A DNA stretch of 64,000 nt from Streptomyces sp. NBC_00237 (lineage in GTDB: Bacteria > Actinomycetota > Actinomycetes > Streptomycetales > Streptomycetaceae): positions 1-64,000 of the forward strand of contig NZ_JAPEMT010000007.1 of assembly GCF_026342435.1 (NCBI RefSeq), written 5' to 3'. How positions within the stretch are numbered: the first letter of the stretch is position 1; every line of letters starts with the position of its first letter. The notes under the pieces were generated by a model. It made no database searches. It was not told where the DNA came from and saw nothing but the letters and a program-made list of their open reading frames with translations. This document shows positions 49,369 to 57,583 of this stretch, piece by piece. The translations under genes and the position numbers were made by a program.

Positions 49369-49538
49369 AGAGGTATCGCAGGACGCCAACGCGCTTGCTG
49401 CGAAGTCGCCTTACGCGACAACGGCCCCGCCGGTGCTGAGCACCAACGAGGCCGGATGCACCTCGGAGCGACCCCCTACCGCCAAGCAGATGGGCCGCCC
49501 CGAGTCCCTATCCCAACGCATGGAACAGGACTCACATC

Positions 49539-49673
49539 ATGGCAGAGCAGAAGACCAACACGCCGCAGAAGAGCTACCTGCGGACGGGGCAGCCGGGTAT
49601 CCCCGTGCCGGGAGCCGGCCGGACGGACGGCCGCCTCCGTCAGGGCGACGAGATGATCCCGCAGAAGCGTCGC
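49539..49673 (+). CDS. 44-residue basic protein
   Basis: ATG with AGGA 8 nt upstream. Gly/Pro/Arg-rich, ending PQKRR. First gene of the operon under the GntR operators. Function unknown. Confidence 0.62.
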
Positions 49674-49808
49674 TGACTGCTGATCGCCACTCGTGTGCCT
49701 GGCGCTGATCAGCAGCCCCACGGCACAGGCAGGGCTCTCACCCCGCAGCGTCACCGGCCGCGACCCTTCGTCGCGGCCGGGGCCGCCGCCCCCTCCCGAA
49801 GGACAGCC

Positions 49809-49955
49809 GTGTTTGACCTTGTGCTCGGCGCCGTCGTGGTCGCGCTCGCCGTGACCCACCTGTACCGGCCGAAGAGCAGGAAGGTCCGAATCGCCAAGGA
49901 CGCCGTGACGGTCAGCACCGTCGTGGCGGTCCTCGCCGTTTGGAGCCAACTGTGA
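49809..49955 (+). CDS. 48-residue membrane protein
   Basis: GTG with GAAGGA upstream. Two hydrophobic stretches (FDLVLGAVVVALAVTHLY and TVSTVVAVLAVWS) flank a basic loop, a small two-pass membrane protein of the Spd/transfer-helper type. A CGGCCGCGACC-ttcg hairpin lies just upstream. Overlaps the next GTG. Confidence 0.66.
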   Translation: MFDLVLGAVVVALAVTHLYRPKSRKVRIAKDAVTVSTVVAVLAVWSQL

Positions 49956-50215
49956 CGCTTCTTCACTTGCACCGTGGACGCGCTCCGCGCGCCCGGTCCG
50001 CGACCCCGCCCGGCCACGTCTTGACCCGCACGTACTACCCGTCCACGCGGCCCTGGACGCCGTACACGGATGCCCGTGCTCTGGACCTCCCCGCTGGCTT
50101 CGTCCGGCATCAGCAGGCGGCGACGGACAGCCCGGCCCTGCCCGGGGCCGACGAACTCCGCATCCGGCAGTTGATGACCGATGCCATCCGGAAGTGGGGG
50201 TGGCTGGCCCGATGA
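49952..50215 (+). CDS. Hypothetical protein
   Basis: 87 residues, GTG in a GTGA overlap. Basic N-terminus, then a helical C-terminus (ELRIRQLMTDAIRKWGWLA). Overlaps the next ATG (ATGA). Function unknown. Confidence 0.66.
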   Translation: MTLLHLHRGRAPRARSATPPGHVLTRTYYPSTRPWTPYTDARALDLPAGFVRHQQAATDSPALPGADELRIRQLMTDAIRKWGWLAR

Positions 50216-51270
50216 CGACGAACACCGACTTGGAGACGCAGGTGTCCGAGGCAGGTGTCCGCGACGTGAGCGACTTCCTCGCGGACCTGGACGACGTCCT
50301 GGCGACGTCGACCGCGCCGACGATCCCGGCACCGGCCACCGAGCCGGACCCGGAGCCCGACGCTGCGGCGACGATGCCCGACGTCGCCCTGGACCTGGAC
50401 ATGGTCGGCCCGGACGCCGACACCGACAAGGAGCCGGTCGCGGCCGAAGCACTTGCACCGGCCCCGGTTGAGGCACCCGCCCCGGCCGCCCGGCCGCCCG
50501 CCCTGGCGAAGGACTGGTGGAACGACGTCTACAAGGACGACGCCGCGGACCAGGACACCTTCACCGGAAACGCCCCCGCTCCGGCGGTCGCGCCGCCCCC
50601 GCCGAAGCACGCCCCCGCCGCCGCCCCAGCCCAGCCGGTAGCCGAAGGGGACGACGCTGACGACGAGGACGGCGACGACGAGGACGAGGCGCCCGAGCCG
50701 AAGAAGACCCGGACCGGGCGGAAGAAGGAGCAGGACGCCGAGGACGCCGAGGCGGGCACCGACGAGGCCCCGGAACCCGCGACGACGGGCGGCCGGATCG
50801 TGGCCGCAGTCAAGAAAGCTGGTCCGGTCGTCGCTGGCACCGCGAACGGCGGCGGCCTGATCAACAACCCCCGGGGCCGTCAGACGGTCTTCGCCGGCAC
50901 CGCGTACGCGGCGGGCTGGGGTCTCCACCTGGACGACTGGGTCACGGGCCTGATGGCTCACGCCGACCAGTACGCCACCCCCGTGGCTGGTTGCGCCCTG
51001 GGCCTCGGGGTCTTGGGCCTGGCCACACGGTCGAAGTTGGGCGGCGTCGTCTTCGTGTCTTCGCTGGGCCTGATCACGGCCCTGCAGATGGCCCGGCCCG
51101 CCTGGGTCGTCGGCGGCGGTGTCGCGCTGGGACTCCAGCTCGCTTACCGCATGGTCCGTGGCTGGGTCGGCCACTACGGCGACAAGTGGCCCTGGAAGGG
51201 CGTGGTCTGGGCTGCCCACGTTCCCGCCGCCACGGCCACCGTCGCATTCCTCCTGTACGGCACGAACTAA
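50212..51270 (+). CDS. Membrane protein with long acidic N-terminus
   Basis: 352 residues, ATG overlapping the previous stop. Residues 1-190 are Ala/Pro/Asp/Glu-rich and disordered. Residues 210-350 hold about four membrane segments (PVAGCALGLGVLGLA, LGGVVFVSSLGLITALQ, VVGGGVALGLQLAY, AATATVAFLLYG). Probably part of the conjugation/spread machinery by context; family not recognised. Confidence 0.72.
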   Translation: MTTNTDLETQVSEAGVRDVSDFLADLDDVLATSTAPTIPAPATEPDPEPDAAATMPDVALDLDMVGPDADTDKEPVAAEALAPAPVEAPAPAARPPALAKDWWNDVYKDDAADQDTFTGNAPAPAVAPPPPKHAPAAAPAQPVAEGDDADDEDGDDEDEAPEPKKTRTGRKKEQDAEDAEAGTDEAPEPATTGGRIVAAVKKAGPVVAGTANGGGLINNPRGRQTVFAGTAYAAGWGLHLDDWVTGLMAHADQYATPVAGCALGLGVLGLATRSKLGGVVFVSSLGLITALQMARPAWVVGGGVALGLQLAYRMVRGWVGHYGDKWPWKGVVWAAHVPAATATVAFLLYGTN

Positions 51271-51291
51271 CCGAGAAGGCAGATCACAGAC

Positions 51292-51705
51292 ATGGGCCAG
51301 ATTTTTGGAGCGATCGGTTTCACCGGCGGCGCCGTCGTGATGACCGCGTTCCTGATCCTCGGCGCGCGGGGCCAGTGGAAGATCAAGTTGTCCCACGAGG
51401 GCGTGATCGTGGCCGCGTTCATCACCGGCCAGCTCTATGCCCAGGCCGGGGAGACCTTCAGCTTCGTCGCAGACATGAGCGGCGGCCTGTCCCAGGCGAT
51501 CCAGAGCAGCTTCGGGTCCGCGGGCAACTTCGGCGCCGGTGCGGTTGCCCTCCTGATGTGCCTCCTGATCTACGGCCTGAAGCCGTCGAAGTTCCGCAAC
51601 GGCCTGTTCGCCCTGATGCTGCCCAGCATGTTCACGGCGGCCGGTGCCATCTTCGCCACACTCACGCACCTGATCAGCAATCTGACCGGAACGGTGGTCG
51701 CCTGA
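51292..51705 (+). CDS. Four-segment membrane protein
   Basis: 137 residues, almost entirely hydrophobic: segments near 2-24, 33-50, 75-92 and 102-130. Gly/Ala-rich with few charges, reminiscent of small membrane components of transfer systems. Stop and next ATG share one base. Confidence 0.75.
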   Translation: MGQIFGAIGFTGGAVVMTAFLILGARGQWKIKLSHEGVIVAAFITGQLYAQAGETFSFVADMSGGLSQAIQSSFGSAGNFGAGAVALLMCLLIYGLKPSKFRNGLFALMLPSMFTAAGAIFATLTHLISNLTGTVVA

Positions 51706-52877
51706 TGGCTGTGGACCTGGTCAAATCCGACCCGGGTGACGAGGGTAAGAGCCTGGCGGACGACGTCGGCGTGGTGGACGTCGAGGGCGTGACGGCGGAG
51801 CAGCCGTCACGCCCTCGGGCGTGGTGGGGCCAGATCTACGAGTCCCTGGAGAAGCAGGCGGACGCCCCCAGGGCGCCTGGCCATGCCGTGAGCCGACCGG
51901 ACCTGTCGGCGTATCACGCGTTCGACCGCGCCGGCCTGCTCACCGTACGGACGGGGTCGGTGATCATCCTCCGTTGGACCTGGACCCTGACGCGCCGAGG
52001 CTGGGTGCTGGCCATCGGACGGGTGCGAAAGGGGAAGGGCGCGAAGGCCGCCCCGAAGGCGGCGGCTGGTGGTGGTGGCACTGAGGGTTCCGCGAAGCCG
52101 AAGCGGCGCGGCGGGAAGGCCCCGGCGAAGAAGTCGACGGGGGGCAAGAAGCCGCCCGCGAAGTCCGGGACCAGCACCGGTGACCTCCTTATCGGTGGTG
52201 CGGTACTCATCGGCATGGGCGCCATGTTCCTGCTCAACACGGCGGTACCGGCCGTGGGGAAGCTGGCGGCGGCGGTAGGGAACTGGGTGGTTGACCACCC
52301 GATGGACCTGATTCGAGGAGCGGGCGGATTCGTGATCATCTTCGTGGTGTTCGCCTGGATCGTCGGAGCGGTCGCAGGGGCCCACGAAGATCACGAAACG
52401 GAAGATCGCGAAGAGGGCACGGACGGGGGAGTCGCGGAGACGGGGCCCCTTGAAGATCGCGAAGTGGGTCAGGGGAGCGGGGAAGCGGAACCCGATCCGT
52501 CCGGTGGGGAAGTGGCGGAACTGTCCCCGGAAGAGGCCGCCGCAGCGGAACGAATCAGGGTCTACGAGTGGGTCCGTAAGAGCATCAAAACGCAGGGGAA
52601 TGGCACCGCCGTGCACCTCCGTGAACTGGCTCTCGGAAGCCTCCCCGAGGGGGGTGACATGCGGTCCGAAATCGGCCGGGTGAGGGCTCTCCTGAAGACC
52701 CACCAGATCCCCGTCCGGGACGGCGTGAAGGCGCCCGCATCGGACAAGAAGGGGGCCTCCCGTAACCGGCCCGGTGTGCACTCCGCGGACCTTCCTCAGA
52801 GCTTCACTCCCCTGCCGGCCCAGGGGTCGAACCTGGTCCGCCTACTACCGGTAGGTCAGCCCTCTGACCTGCAATAA
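51705..52877 (+). CDS. Membrane protein with Lys-rich linker and C-terminal winged-helix-like domain
   Basis: 390 residues. A soluble N-terminal region (1-110), a Lys/Ala/Gly-rich linker (about 105-155), two membrane segments (about 160-185 and 205-230), an acidic stretch, then a helical domain (RIRVYEWVRKSIKTQGNG, about 285-345) resembling a winged helix. Last gene of the operon. A bridge between membrane and DNA is a reasonable guess only. Confidence 0.72.
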   Translation: MAVDLVKSDPGDEGKSLADDVGVVDVEGVTAEQPSRPRAWWGQIYESLEKQADAPRAPGHAVSRPDLSAYHAFDRAGLLTVRTGSVIILRWTWTLTRRGWVLAIGRVRKGKGAKAAPKAAAGGGGTEGSAKPKRRGGKAPAKKSTGGKKPPAKSGTSTGDLLIGGAVLIGMGAMFLLNTAVPAVGKLAAAVGNWVVDHPMDLIRGAGGFVIIFVVFAWIVGAVAGAHEDHETEDREEGTDGGVAETGPLEDREVGQGSGEAEPDPSGGEVAELSPEEAAAAERIRVYEWVRKSIKTQGNGTAVHLRELALGSLPEGGDMRSEIGRVRALLKTHQIPVRDGVKAPASDKKGASRNRPGVHSADLPQSFTPLPAQGSNLVRLLPVGQPSDLQ

Positions 52878-52925
52878 CTACCCGCCGCCTACTGCCCGCC
52901 TACCGATTCGGTAGGCGGGCTACCT
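52845..52925. repeat. GGTAGG/CCTACC repeats and terminator at the operon end
   Basis: CTACCGGTAGG at 52845, CCTAC at 52887 and a hairpin GCCCGCCTACC-gattc-GGTAGGCGGGC at 52894-52920. The hexamer also occurs five times at 48352-48390. Confidence 0.6.
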
Positions 52926-53007
52926 GCCGTCCCGCGCAGGTTCTAGGCTCGATTCCCGGATCAGTAGCCGCTCGCCCGTGGGCGGCCCGTGAGAGGAGAA
53001 CGTCCCC

Positions 53008-53247
53008 GTGGCGTATTGGAAGTGCGGCGCCTGCCGCACCCGCTTCCCGATCGGCCCAGAGGGGGAGACGGCCGCACGCGAAGCCCACCGCCACCAGGCC
53101 CACTTCGGGGGCATCCCCGACGGCGAGGGCGGACCTGAGCAGACCGGCGGACAGCCGATCACCGGCCGCCAGGTCCTGTACGGACTGGTCGCGCTCGCCG
53201 TGCTCACAGTCCTGGCCCGCTCGTGCGACTTCCCACTCATGAGCTGA
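53008..53247 (+). CDS. Small zinc-finger membrane protein
   Basis: 79 residues, GTG with GAGAGGAG upstream. N-terminal CGACRTRF...HRHQAH (C2H2-like), then a C-terminal hydrophobic segment (VLYGLVALAVLTVLA). Function unknown. Confidence 0.7.
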   Translation: MAYWKCGACRTRFPIGPEGETAAREAHRHQAHFGGIPDGEGGPEQTGGQPITGRQVLYGLVALAVLTVLARSCDFPLMS

Positions 53248-53265
53248 CCGAGTGATGCGACGCAA

Positions 53266-53309
53266 ACGGAATCGGCCCGGCAGACCATGGTCTGCCGGGC
53301 CGATTCCGT
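53266..53309. terminator. 44-bp perfect palindrome, bidirectional terminator
   Basis: 22-bp arm ending CCGGCAGACC then its exact complement, between convergent genes ending at 53247 and 53335. Confidence 0.82.
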
Positions 53310-53334
53310 ACCGCGGTTTCCGCTGCACCTCCCG

Positions 53335-54174
53335 TTACTCTGCTGCCGCGCCGAGGTCCAGGAACTCCCGGGCCCCTCGCAGCGGAGTGCGTAGTTGCCG
53401 CTGGGTCAGCTGGCTGTTGAGTCGCACGTCGAGGGCTCCGGGAATGGTGCTCTCGGCTCGGAGGCCAGCGGGCAGCCGGGAGGCGTCGAGACCGTCACGC
53501 CTTGCGATGAGGACGCCGAGTTCGTGGCGGCTCAGGGCATCGACTCCAGCGACATGGTGGACTCCCGCAGCACCGCTCAGTGCCAGTTCCAGCAGCGCGG
53601 CGGCCAGGTCTGAGACATGGACCGGACACCGAACGTCGTCGGTGAACAGGGCTCCGTCGACCGTGCCCGCAACTAGTTGGTGGACCAGGCGCTCGTGCAC
53701 GGAACGCCCGTGGCCGATGATCAGCGAGGTGCGGACGACGGCGGCTTTCGGGTGCACCGCGAGGACCCCGGTCTCCGCAGCGGCCTTGGCTGCACCGTAC
53801 GGGGTGACGGGGTCCGGGAGAGAAGTCTCGTCGTAATGGACGCGCCCGGCACCGGAGAACACCGCGTCGGTGGACATGTGGACCATGTGGATGCCGCGCT
53901 TCGCCGCGACGATGGCGAGCTGGAGCGGCCCTTCTGCTGTAACCGCCCAGTCGGCCCGGCCGCTCGATGCGTTGATGACGACGCGCGGGTTCACCTCGGC
54001 CATGACGCCGTCCAGGCTTCTCGCGTCCCGCAGATCGAGGGGGCGCCACGCGCTCGGGGAGGCGGTGCCCGCCTTGGTCGCGTACGTCGCGACCGTCGTG
54101 TGCCCCGCTGTTCTCGCCTGCCGGACCAGCTCAGACCCCAGAAAGCCGGACCCTCCAACGATCAGAATTGTCAT
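53335..54174 (-). CDS. NAD(P)-dependent sugar-nucleotide reductase/epimerase (RmlD-like SDR)
   Basis: 279 residues from ATG at 54174. Rossmann motif ILIVGGSGFLGSEL (residues 3-16), an ST segment (HMSTDAVFSG) and catalytic YxxxK in TPYGAAKAAAE. Matches the RmlD/extended SDR family, which reduces or epimerises nucleotide-linked sugars. No clear RBS. Last gene of the minus-strand sugar cluster, after a gap of about 90 bp. Confidence 0.82.
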   Translation of the reverse strand: MTILIVGGSGFLGSELVRQARTAGHTTVATYATKAGTASPSAWRPLDLRDARSLDGVMAEVNPRVVINASSGRADWAVTAEGPLQLAIVAAKRGIHMVHMSTDAVFSGAGRVHYDETSLPDPVTPYGAAKAAAETGVLAVHPKAAVVRTSLIIGHGRSVHERLVHQLVAGTVDGALFTDDVRCPVHVSDLAAALLELALSGAAGVHHVAGVDALSRHELGVLIARRDGLDASRLPAGLRAESTIPGALDVRLNSQLTQRQLRTPLRGAREFLDLGAAAE

Positions 54175-54263
54175 GTGCGTAACCGTAGTCCCGTGGGCCC
54201 CATGACGACGGCGGTCACCCGGTACACCGGGTGACCGCCGTCGTCCGGCCGGGCGGGAAGCGG

Positions 54264-54725
54264 CTACGTCTGCGGCTGCCAGACGTAGCGGACATCTGGC
54301 TCGTGCTCGTCGTTGCGCTGCCCGTCGGTTCGCTCGGTCTCGATGAAGCCGTGCCGCTGGTAGAAGCGCCGGGCCGGACCATTGACCTGGAACGTCCACA
54401 GCGACAGGCCGTCCGGCTGCTGCTGCTTCGCCAGGGACATGAACCGGTCTCCGAGGCCCCGTCCGCGCCATTCCGGATCGAGGTAGAGCTGCTTCAGCTC
54501 CTCCCCCTTGAGCACCAAGAGGCCCACCACGCTGTTCCCGGTGACGGCGACCCAGGTCTCGTACTGCGGGACGAGTACGCGGGCGAACCAGTCCAGCACG
54601 TCGGGCTCATCGTGTGCGCAGCGCACGGTCGGCAGCGCCGCAGCGTAGGAGCGCAGCCACACATCGGCCGCGGCGCGTGCGTCGGCGGCGTGGGCCCGGC
54701 GGAGGAGAACGTCGTCGGTGGTCAT
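54264..54725 (-). CDS. GNAT-family N-acetyltransferase
   Basis: 153 residues from ATG at 54725. The acetyl-CoA-binding motif A is visible (LYLDPEWRGRGLGDRFM, with the R-G-x-G-L/x pattern) and motif B near RRFYQRHGF. It transfers acetyl groups to an amine; the substrate could be an aminosugar made by its neighbours (inference). The gap to the upstream UDP-glucose dehydrogenase stop is 14 bp. Confidence 0.85.
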   Translation of the reverse strand: MTTDDVLLRRAHAADARAAADVWLRSYAAALPTVRCAHDEPDVLDWFARVLVPQYETWVAVTGNSVVGLLVLKGEELKQLYLDPEWRGRGLGDRFMSLAKQQQPDGLSLWTFQVNGPARRFYQRHGFIETERTDGQRNDEHEPDVRYVWQPQT

Positions 54726-54739
54726 GGCGCGGCCCGGTT

Positions 54740-56062
54740 CTACTTCCCCGGACGGCCGAGTTGGCGAACGGTCCATCCGGCCGCGCGCCAGGGCTCGGGG
54801 TCGAGGGTGGTCCGGCAGTCGACAAGCAGGGGGTTGGTCGGGCGGTCCACCAAGGTGTGGGGGACCGCCTGCCGGTATTCGGGCCACTCGGTGGCCAGGA
54901 CGACGAGGTCCGCGTCGTCGAGGGAGGCGGCCAGGTCGTCGGTGTAGTCAAGTTCCGGGTTGCGGACCATCGCCGTGGGCACGGCTTGCGGGTCGTGGAC
55001 GGTGACGACGCCGCCAGCCTGCTGGAGTGCCTGGCAGAGGGCAAGGGCGGGCGAATCGCGCACGTCGTTGGTGCCGGGCTTGAACGCGGCGCCCCACACG
55101 GTGATTCGGGCGCCCTTGATGGGTCGGTCACCCAGGGCGCGGGTGATGAGCCCGAGGGCGACATCCGTGCGGTGCTCGTTGATCTCCTCGGCGGCGCGCA
55201 GGAGGGTCGCGGCCTGCGCGGCGCCGAGCTGCCGGGCGGATGCGGTGAAGGCCCGGACGTCCTTGGGGAGGCAGCCGCCGCCGTAGCCGATGCCGGGCCG
55301 CATACCGCCGGCGCCGATACGGGGGTCGATGCCGAGGATGTCCACGATCTGGGAGACGTCGCCGCCCGCGGCCTCGCACATGTCGGCGACGGCGTTGATG
55401 TAACTGATCTTCAGGCCCAAGAACGTGTTCGCGGCGCCCTTGGCCAGTTCGGCGGTTGGCGGGTCGGTGACGAAGATCGGCACACCTGCGTCGATGATCC
55501 CGGCGTACACCGCGCGGATCGCCTTCTCACCCTCGGCGCCGGAGACGCCAGCGATGAGCCGGTCCGGGCGAAGGGTGTCTTCGACGGCGTGGCCTTCGCG
55601 CAGGAACTCCGGGTTCCATACGACGTCGACCCGATCGCCTGCGGGGGCCAGGCGCTGCGCGAGGGCGGTGACCTGGATGGTGGTGCCGACGGTGACGGTG
55701 GACTTCCCGACGATCGTGCACGCGCGGTCGAGGTGGGGAGCGAGCTGACGGATCGCTCCGAAGACCTGTGCGGTGTCGTAGGAGCGGCCGTCAGCGTCGA
55801 TGGGCGTGCCGACGCCGATGAAGTGCAGCTCCGCGAAATCGGCGGCCTCGCGGATGTCGGTGGTGAAGCGCAGACGCCCGCTTTGGGTATGGCGGGCAAG
55901 CAGTTCTGGCAGGCCGATCTCGTAGATGGGGCACTCGCCAGCGTTGAGCCGATCGACCTTGGCCTGGTCGACGTCCACGCCGATGACCTCGTGGCCGAGC
56001 TCGGCCATCGCCGCAGCGTGCGGGATGCCGAGGTGCCCACAGCCGATCACGGAAACACGCAT
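54740..56062 (-). CDS. UDP-glucose/UDP-mannose-type 6-dehydrogenase
   Basis: 440 residues. NAD-binding MRVSVIGCGHLG at the N-terminus, GKSTVTVGTT, catalytic Cys264 in GYGGGCLPKD and C-terminal FKPGTNDVRDSP. These are the hallmarks of UGD-family enzymes that oxidise a nucleotide sugar at C6 to the uronic acid. The exact sugar cannot be told from sequence. In operon order between the aminotransferase and the GNAT. Confidence 0.92.
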   Translation of the reverse strand: MRVSVIGCGHLGIPHAAAMAELGHEVIGVDVDQAKVDRLNAGECPIYEIGLPELLARHTQSGRLRFTTDIREAADFAELHFIGVGTPIDADGRSYDTAQVFGAIRQLAPHLDRACTIVGKSTVTVGTTIQVTALAQRLAPAGDRVDVVWNPEFLREGHAVEDTLRPDRLIAGVSGAEGEKAIRAVYAGIIDAGVPIFVTDPPTAELAKGAANTFLGLKISYINAVADMCEAAGGDVSQIVDILGIDPRIGAGGMRPGIGYGGGCLPKDVRAFTASARQLGAAQAATLLRAAEEINEHRTDVALGLITRALGDRPIKGARITVWGAAFKPGTNDVRDSPALALCQALQQAGGVVTVHDPQAVPTAMVRNPELDYTDDLAASLDDADLVVLATEWPEYRQAVPHTLVDRPTNPLLVDCRTTLDPEPWRAAGWTVRQLGRPGK

Positions 56063-56211
56063 TGCAGGTCGTCCTTGTCCTGTCGGGGGCACACCGACTT
56101 CGATGTGCCCCCAGACGCTATCGGTTGGTGAGCACGGCCCAAGTCGGGTTGCTCGTTGGTTCGTTGGAGTGTTCGATCGGTTGACGTGAGTCCGGTCGAG
56201 GTGCCGACGGG

Positions 56212-57534
56212 TCAGCTCACGGCACCCAGCGCGCCGGACAGAGCGGTGGTCAGGAATTCGATGTCCTGGTCCGTCGACGTCAGCGGGGGCGCGACGACGA
56301 ACCCCTCGCTCTTGGGCTCCCCGGCGCCGGTGAACGGGTAGAAGAACACCCCTCGCTCCTCCACAGCTTTCATCACCGGCCAGAGCTGTCCGGGGGAGAC
56401 CTCCACCCCGTAGAGGAAGCCCCGCCCACGGACGTCCCGCACCGGCCCGACGCCCTTCAGCGACCTCAGGGCCTCTCCGAGGCGTTCCCCGCGCGCCGCG
56501 AAGGCGGCGAAGTCCATTTCCTCCAGCTCGTCCAGGACGCCCAGGCACGCAGCGGCCATGAGGGGATGAGCGGCCATGGTGCCCATCGCTGGCAACGGGT
56601 CGGAGTCCTCATGCCGCACCCACCGGGCAATCTCGGGTGACACCAGCACCGCGCCGACGCTCGTGTATCCGGCACCCAGACCCTTGGAGAGGATCACAAT
56701 GTCAGGCTCGCAGCCGTCCCAATGGTGGCTGGCGAGCGGCGTTCCCGTGCGCCACATGCCGGTAAGTACCTCGTCGTGGATCACCAGGACGTCCCGCTCC
56801 CGGCAGATCTCCGAGACCCGCCGGAGATAGCCGTCGGGCGGTACGAAGGCGCCGCCCGTCGTCCCGTTGATGGGCTCGATCAGTACCGCGGCGACGTCCT
56901 CGGCTCCGCGGCGGTCGATCTCCCTCGCGATCTCGTCGGCGCATGAGGCGTCACAGTCGCGGTCCGCGTGGGCGTGCGTAGGCGGGTAGGGCGCCGGGAA
57001 GCCGGGGCCGAGGTCGAGCGCATCCTCCGGGCGTGGCCGGCGGGCGTGGTTCCCGGCCAGGGCGAGGGTCAGCGCCGACATCCCGTGGTAGCTCAGGGTC
57101 GAGGTCAGGATGTCCCCGCGCCGCTTCCCGTCACGTACCCGGGTGATGTTCCGCGCCAGACCCAAGGCCACCTCCACGCCGAGCGTCCCGCACGTGGTCA
57201 GCGCTACGGAGTCATCGGGTCGGCCCACGGCACGACACAGACGCTCCATCAATTCCATCTGTATGTGCGGCTGGACGACGGCGGCGCCGCCGAAGGAGTA
57301 GCGGAAGAACTGCCTCTCGAACCTGGCATGAACCTTGGGGCTGCTCTGGCCCACGTTGGTGCAGAGCAGCCCGCTCGATCCGTCGAAGATCCGGGCGCCG
57401 CCGACAAGGTGCAGCCAGGGGCCCTGTGTGCCCACGACCTCGAAGTCCGGCATGGGCCTGGATGACGTCAGTAGCCGCTCACGGTTTTGTGCGTACCGAT
57501 CCACTGGGGGAGTCCCTTCTCGGTATGTGCTCAT
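56212..57534 (-). CDS. Class III PLP-dependent aminotransferase
   Basis: 440 residues. PLP lysine in ILSKGLGAGY (Lys284) and the aspartate in VIHDEVLTG (Asp254), with TCGTLGVEVAL in the phosphate-binding region: class III (omega) aminotransferase family. An amine/keto transfer in a sugar or small-metabolite pathway fits the neighbours. A 150-bp gap separates it from the UGD gene, so that gene may have its own promoter. Confidence 0.9.
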   Translation of the reverse strand: MSTYREGTPPVDRYAQNRERLLTSSRPMPDFEVVGTQGPWLHLVGGARIFDGSSGLLCTNVGQSSPKVHARFERQFFRYSFGGAAVVQPHIQMELMERLCRAVGRPDDSVALTTCGTLGVEVALGLARNITRVRDGKRRGDILTSTLSYHGMSALTLALAGNHARRPRPEDALDLGPGFPAPYPPTHAHADRDCDASCADEIAREIDRRGAEDVAAVLIEPINGTTGGAFVPPDGYLRRVSEICRERDVLVIHDEVLTGMWRTGTPLASHHWDGCEPDIVILSKGLGAGYTSVGAVLVSPEIARWVRHEDSDPLPAMGTMAAHPLMAAACLGVLDELEEMDFAAFAARGERLGEALRSLKGVGPVRDVRGRGFLYGVEVSPGQLWPVMKAVEERGVFFYPFTGAGEPKSEGFVVAPPLTSTDQDIEFLTTALSGALGAVS

Positions 57535-57583
57535 GAACGGGGCCGCGCACGAGCGCCGTGCGCGGCCCCGGGGAACCGTTCGG

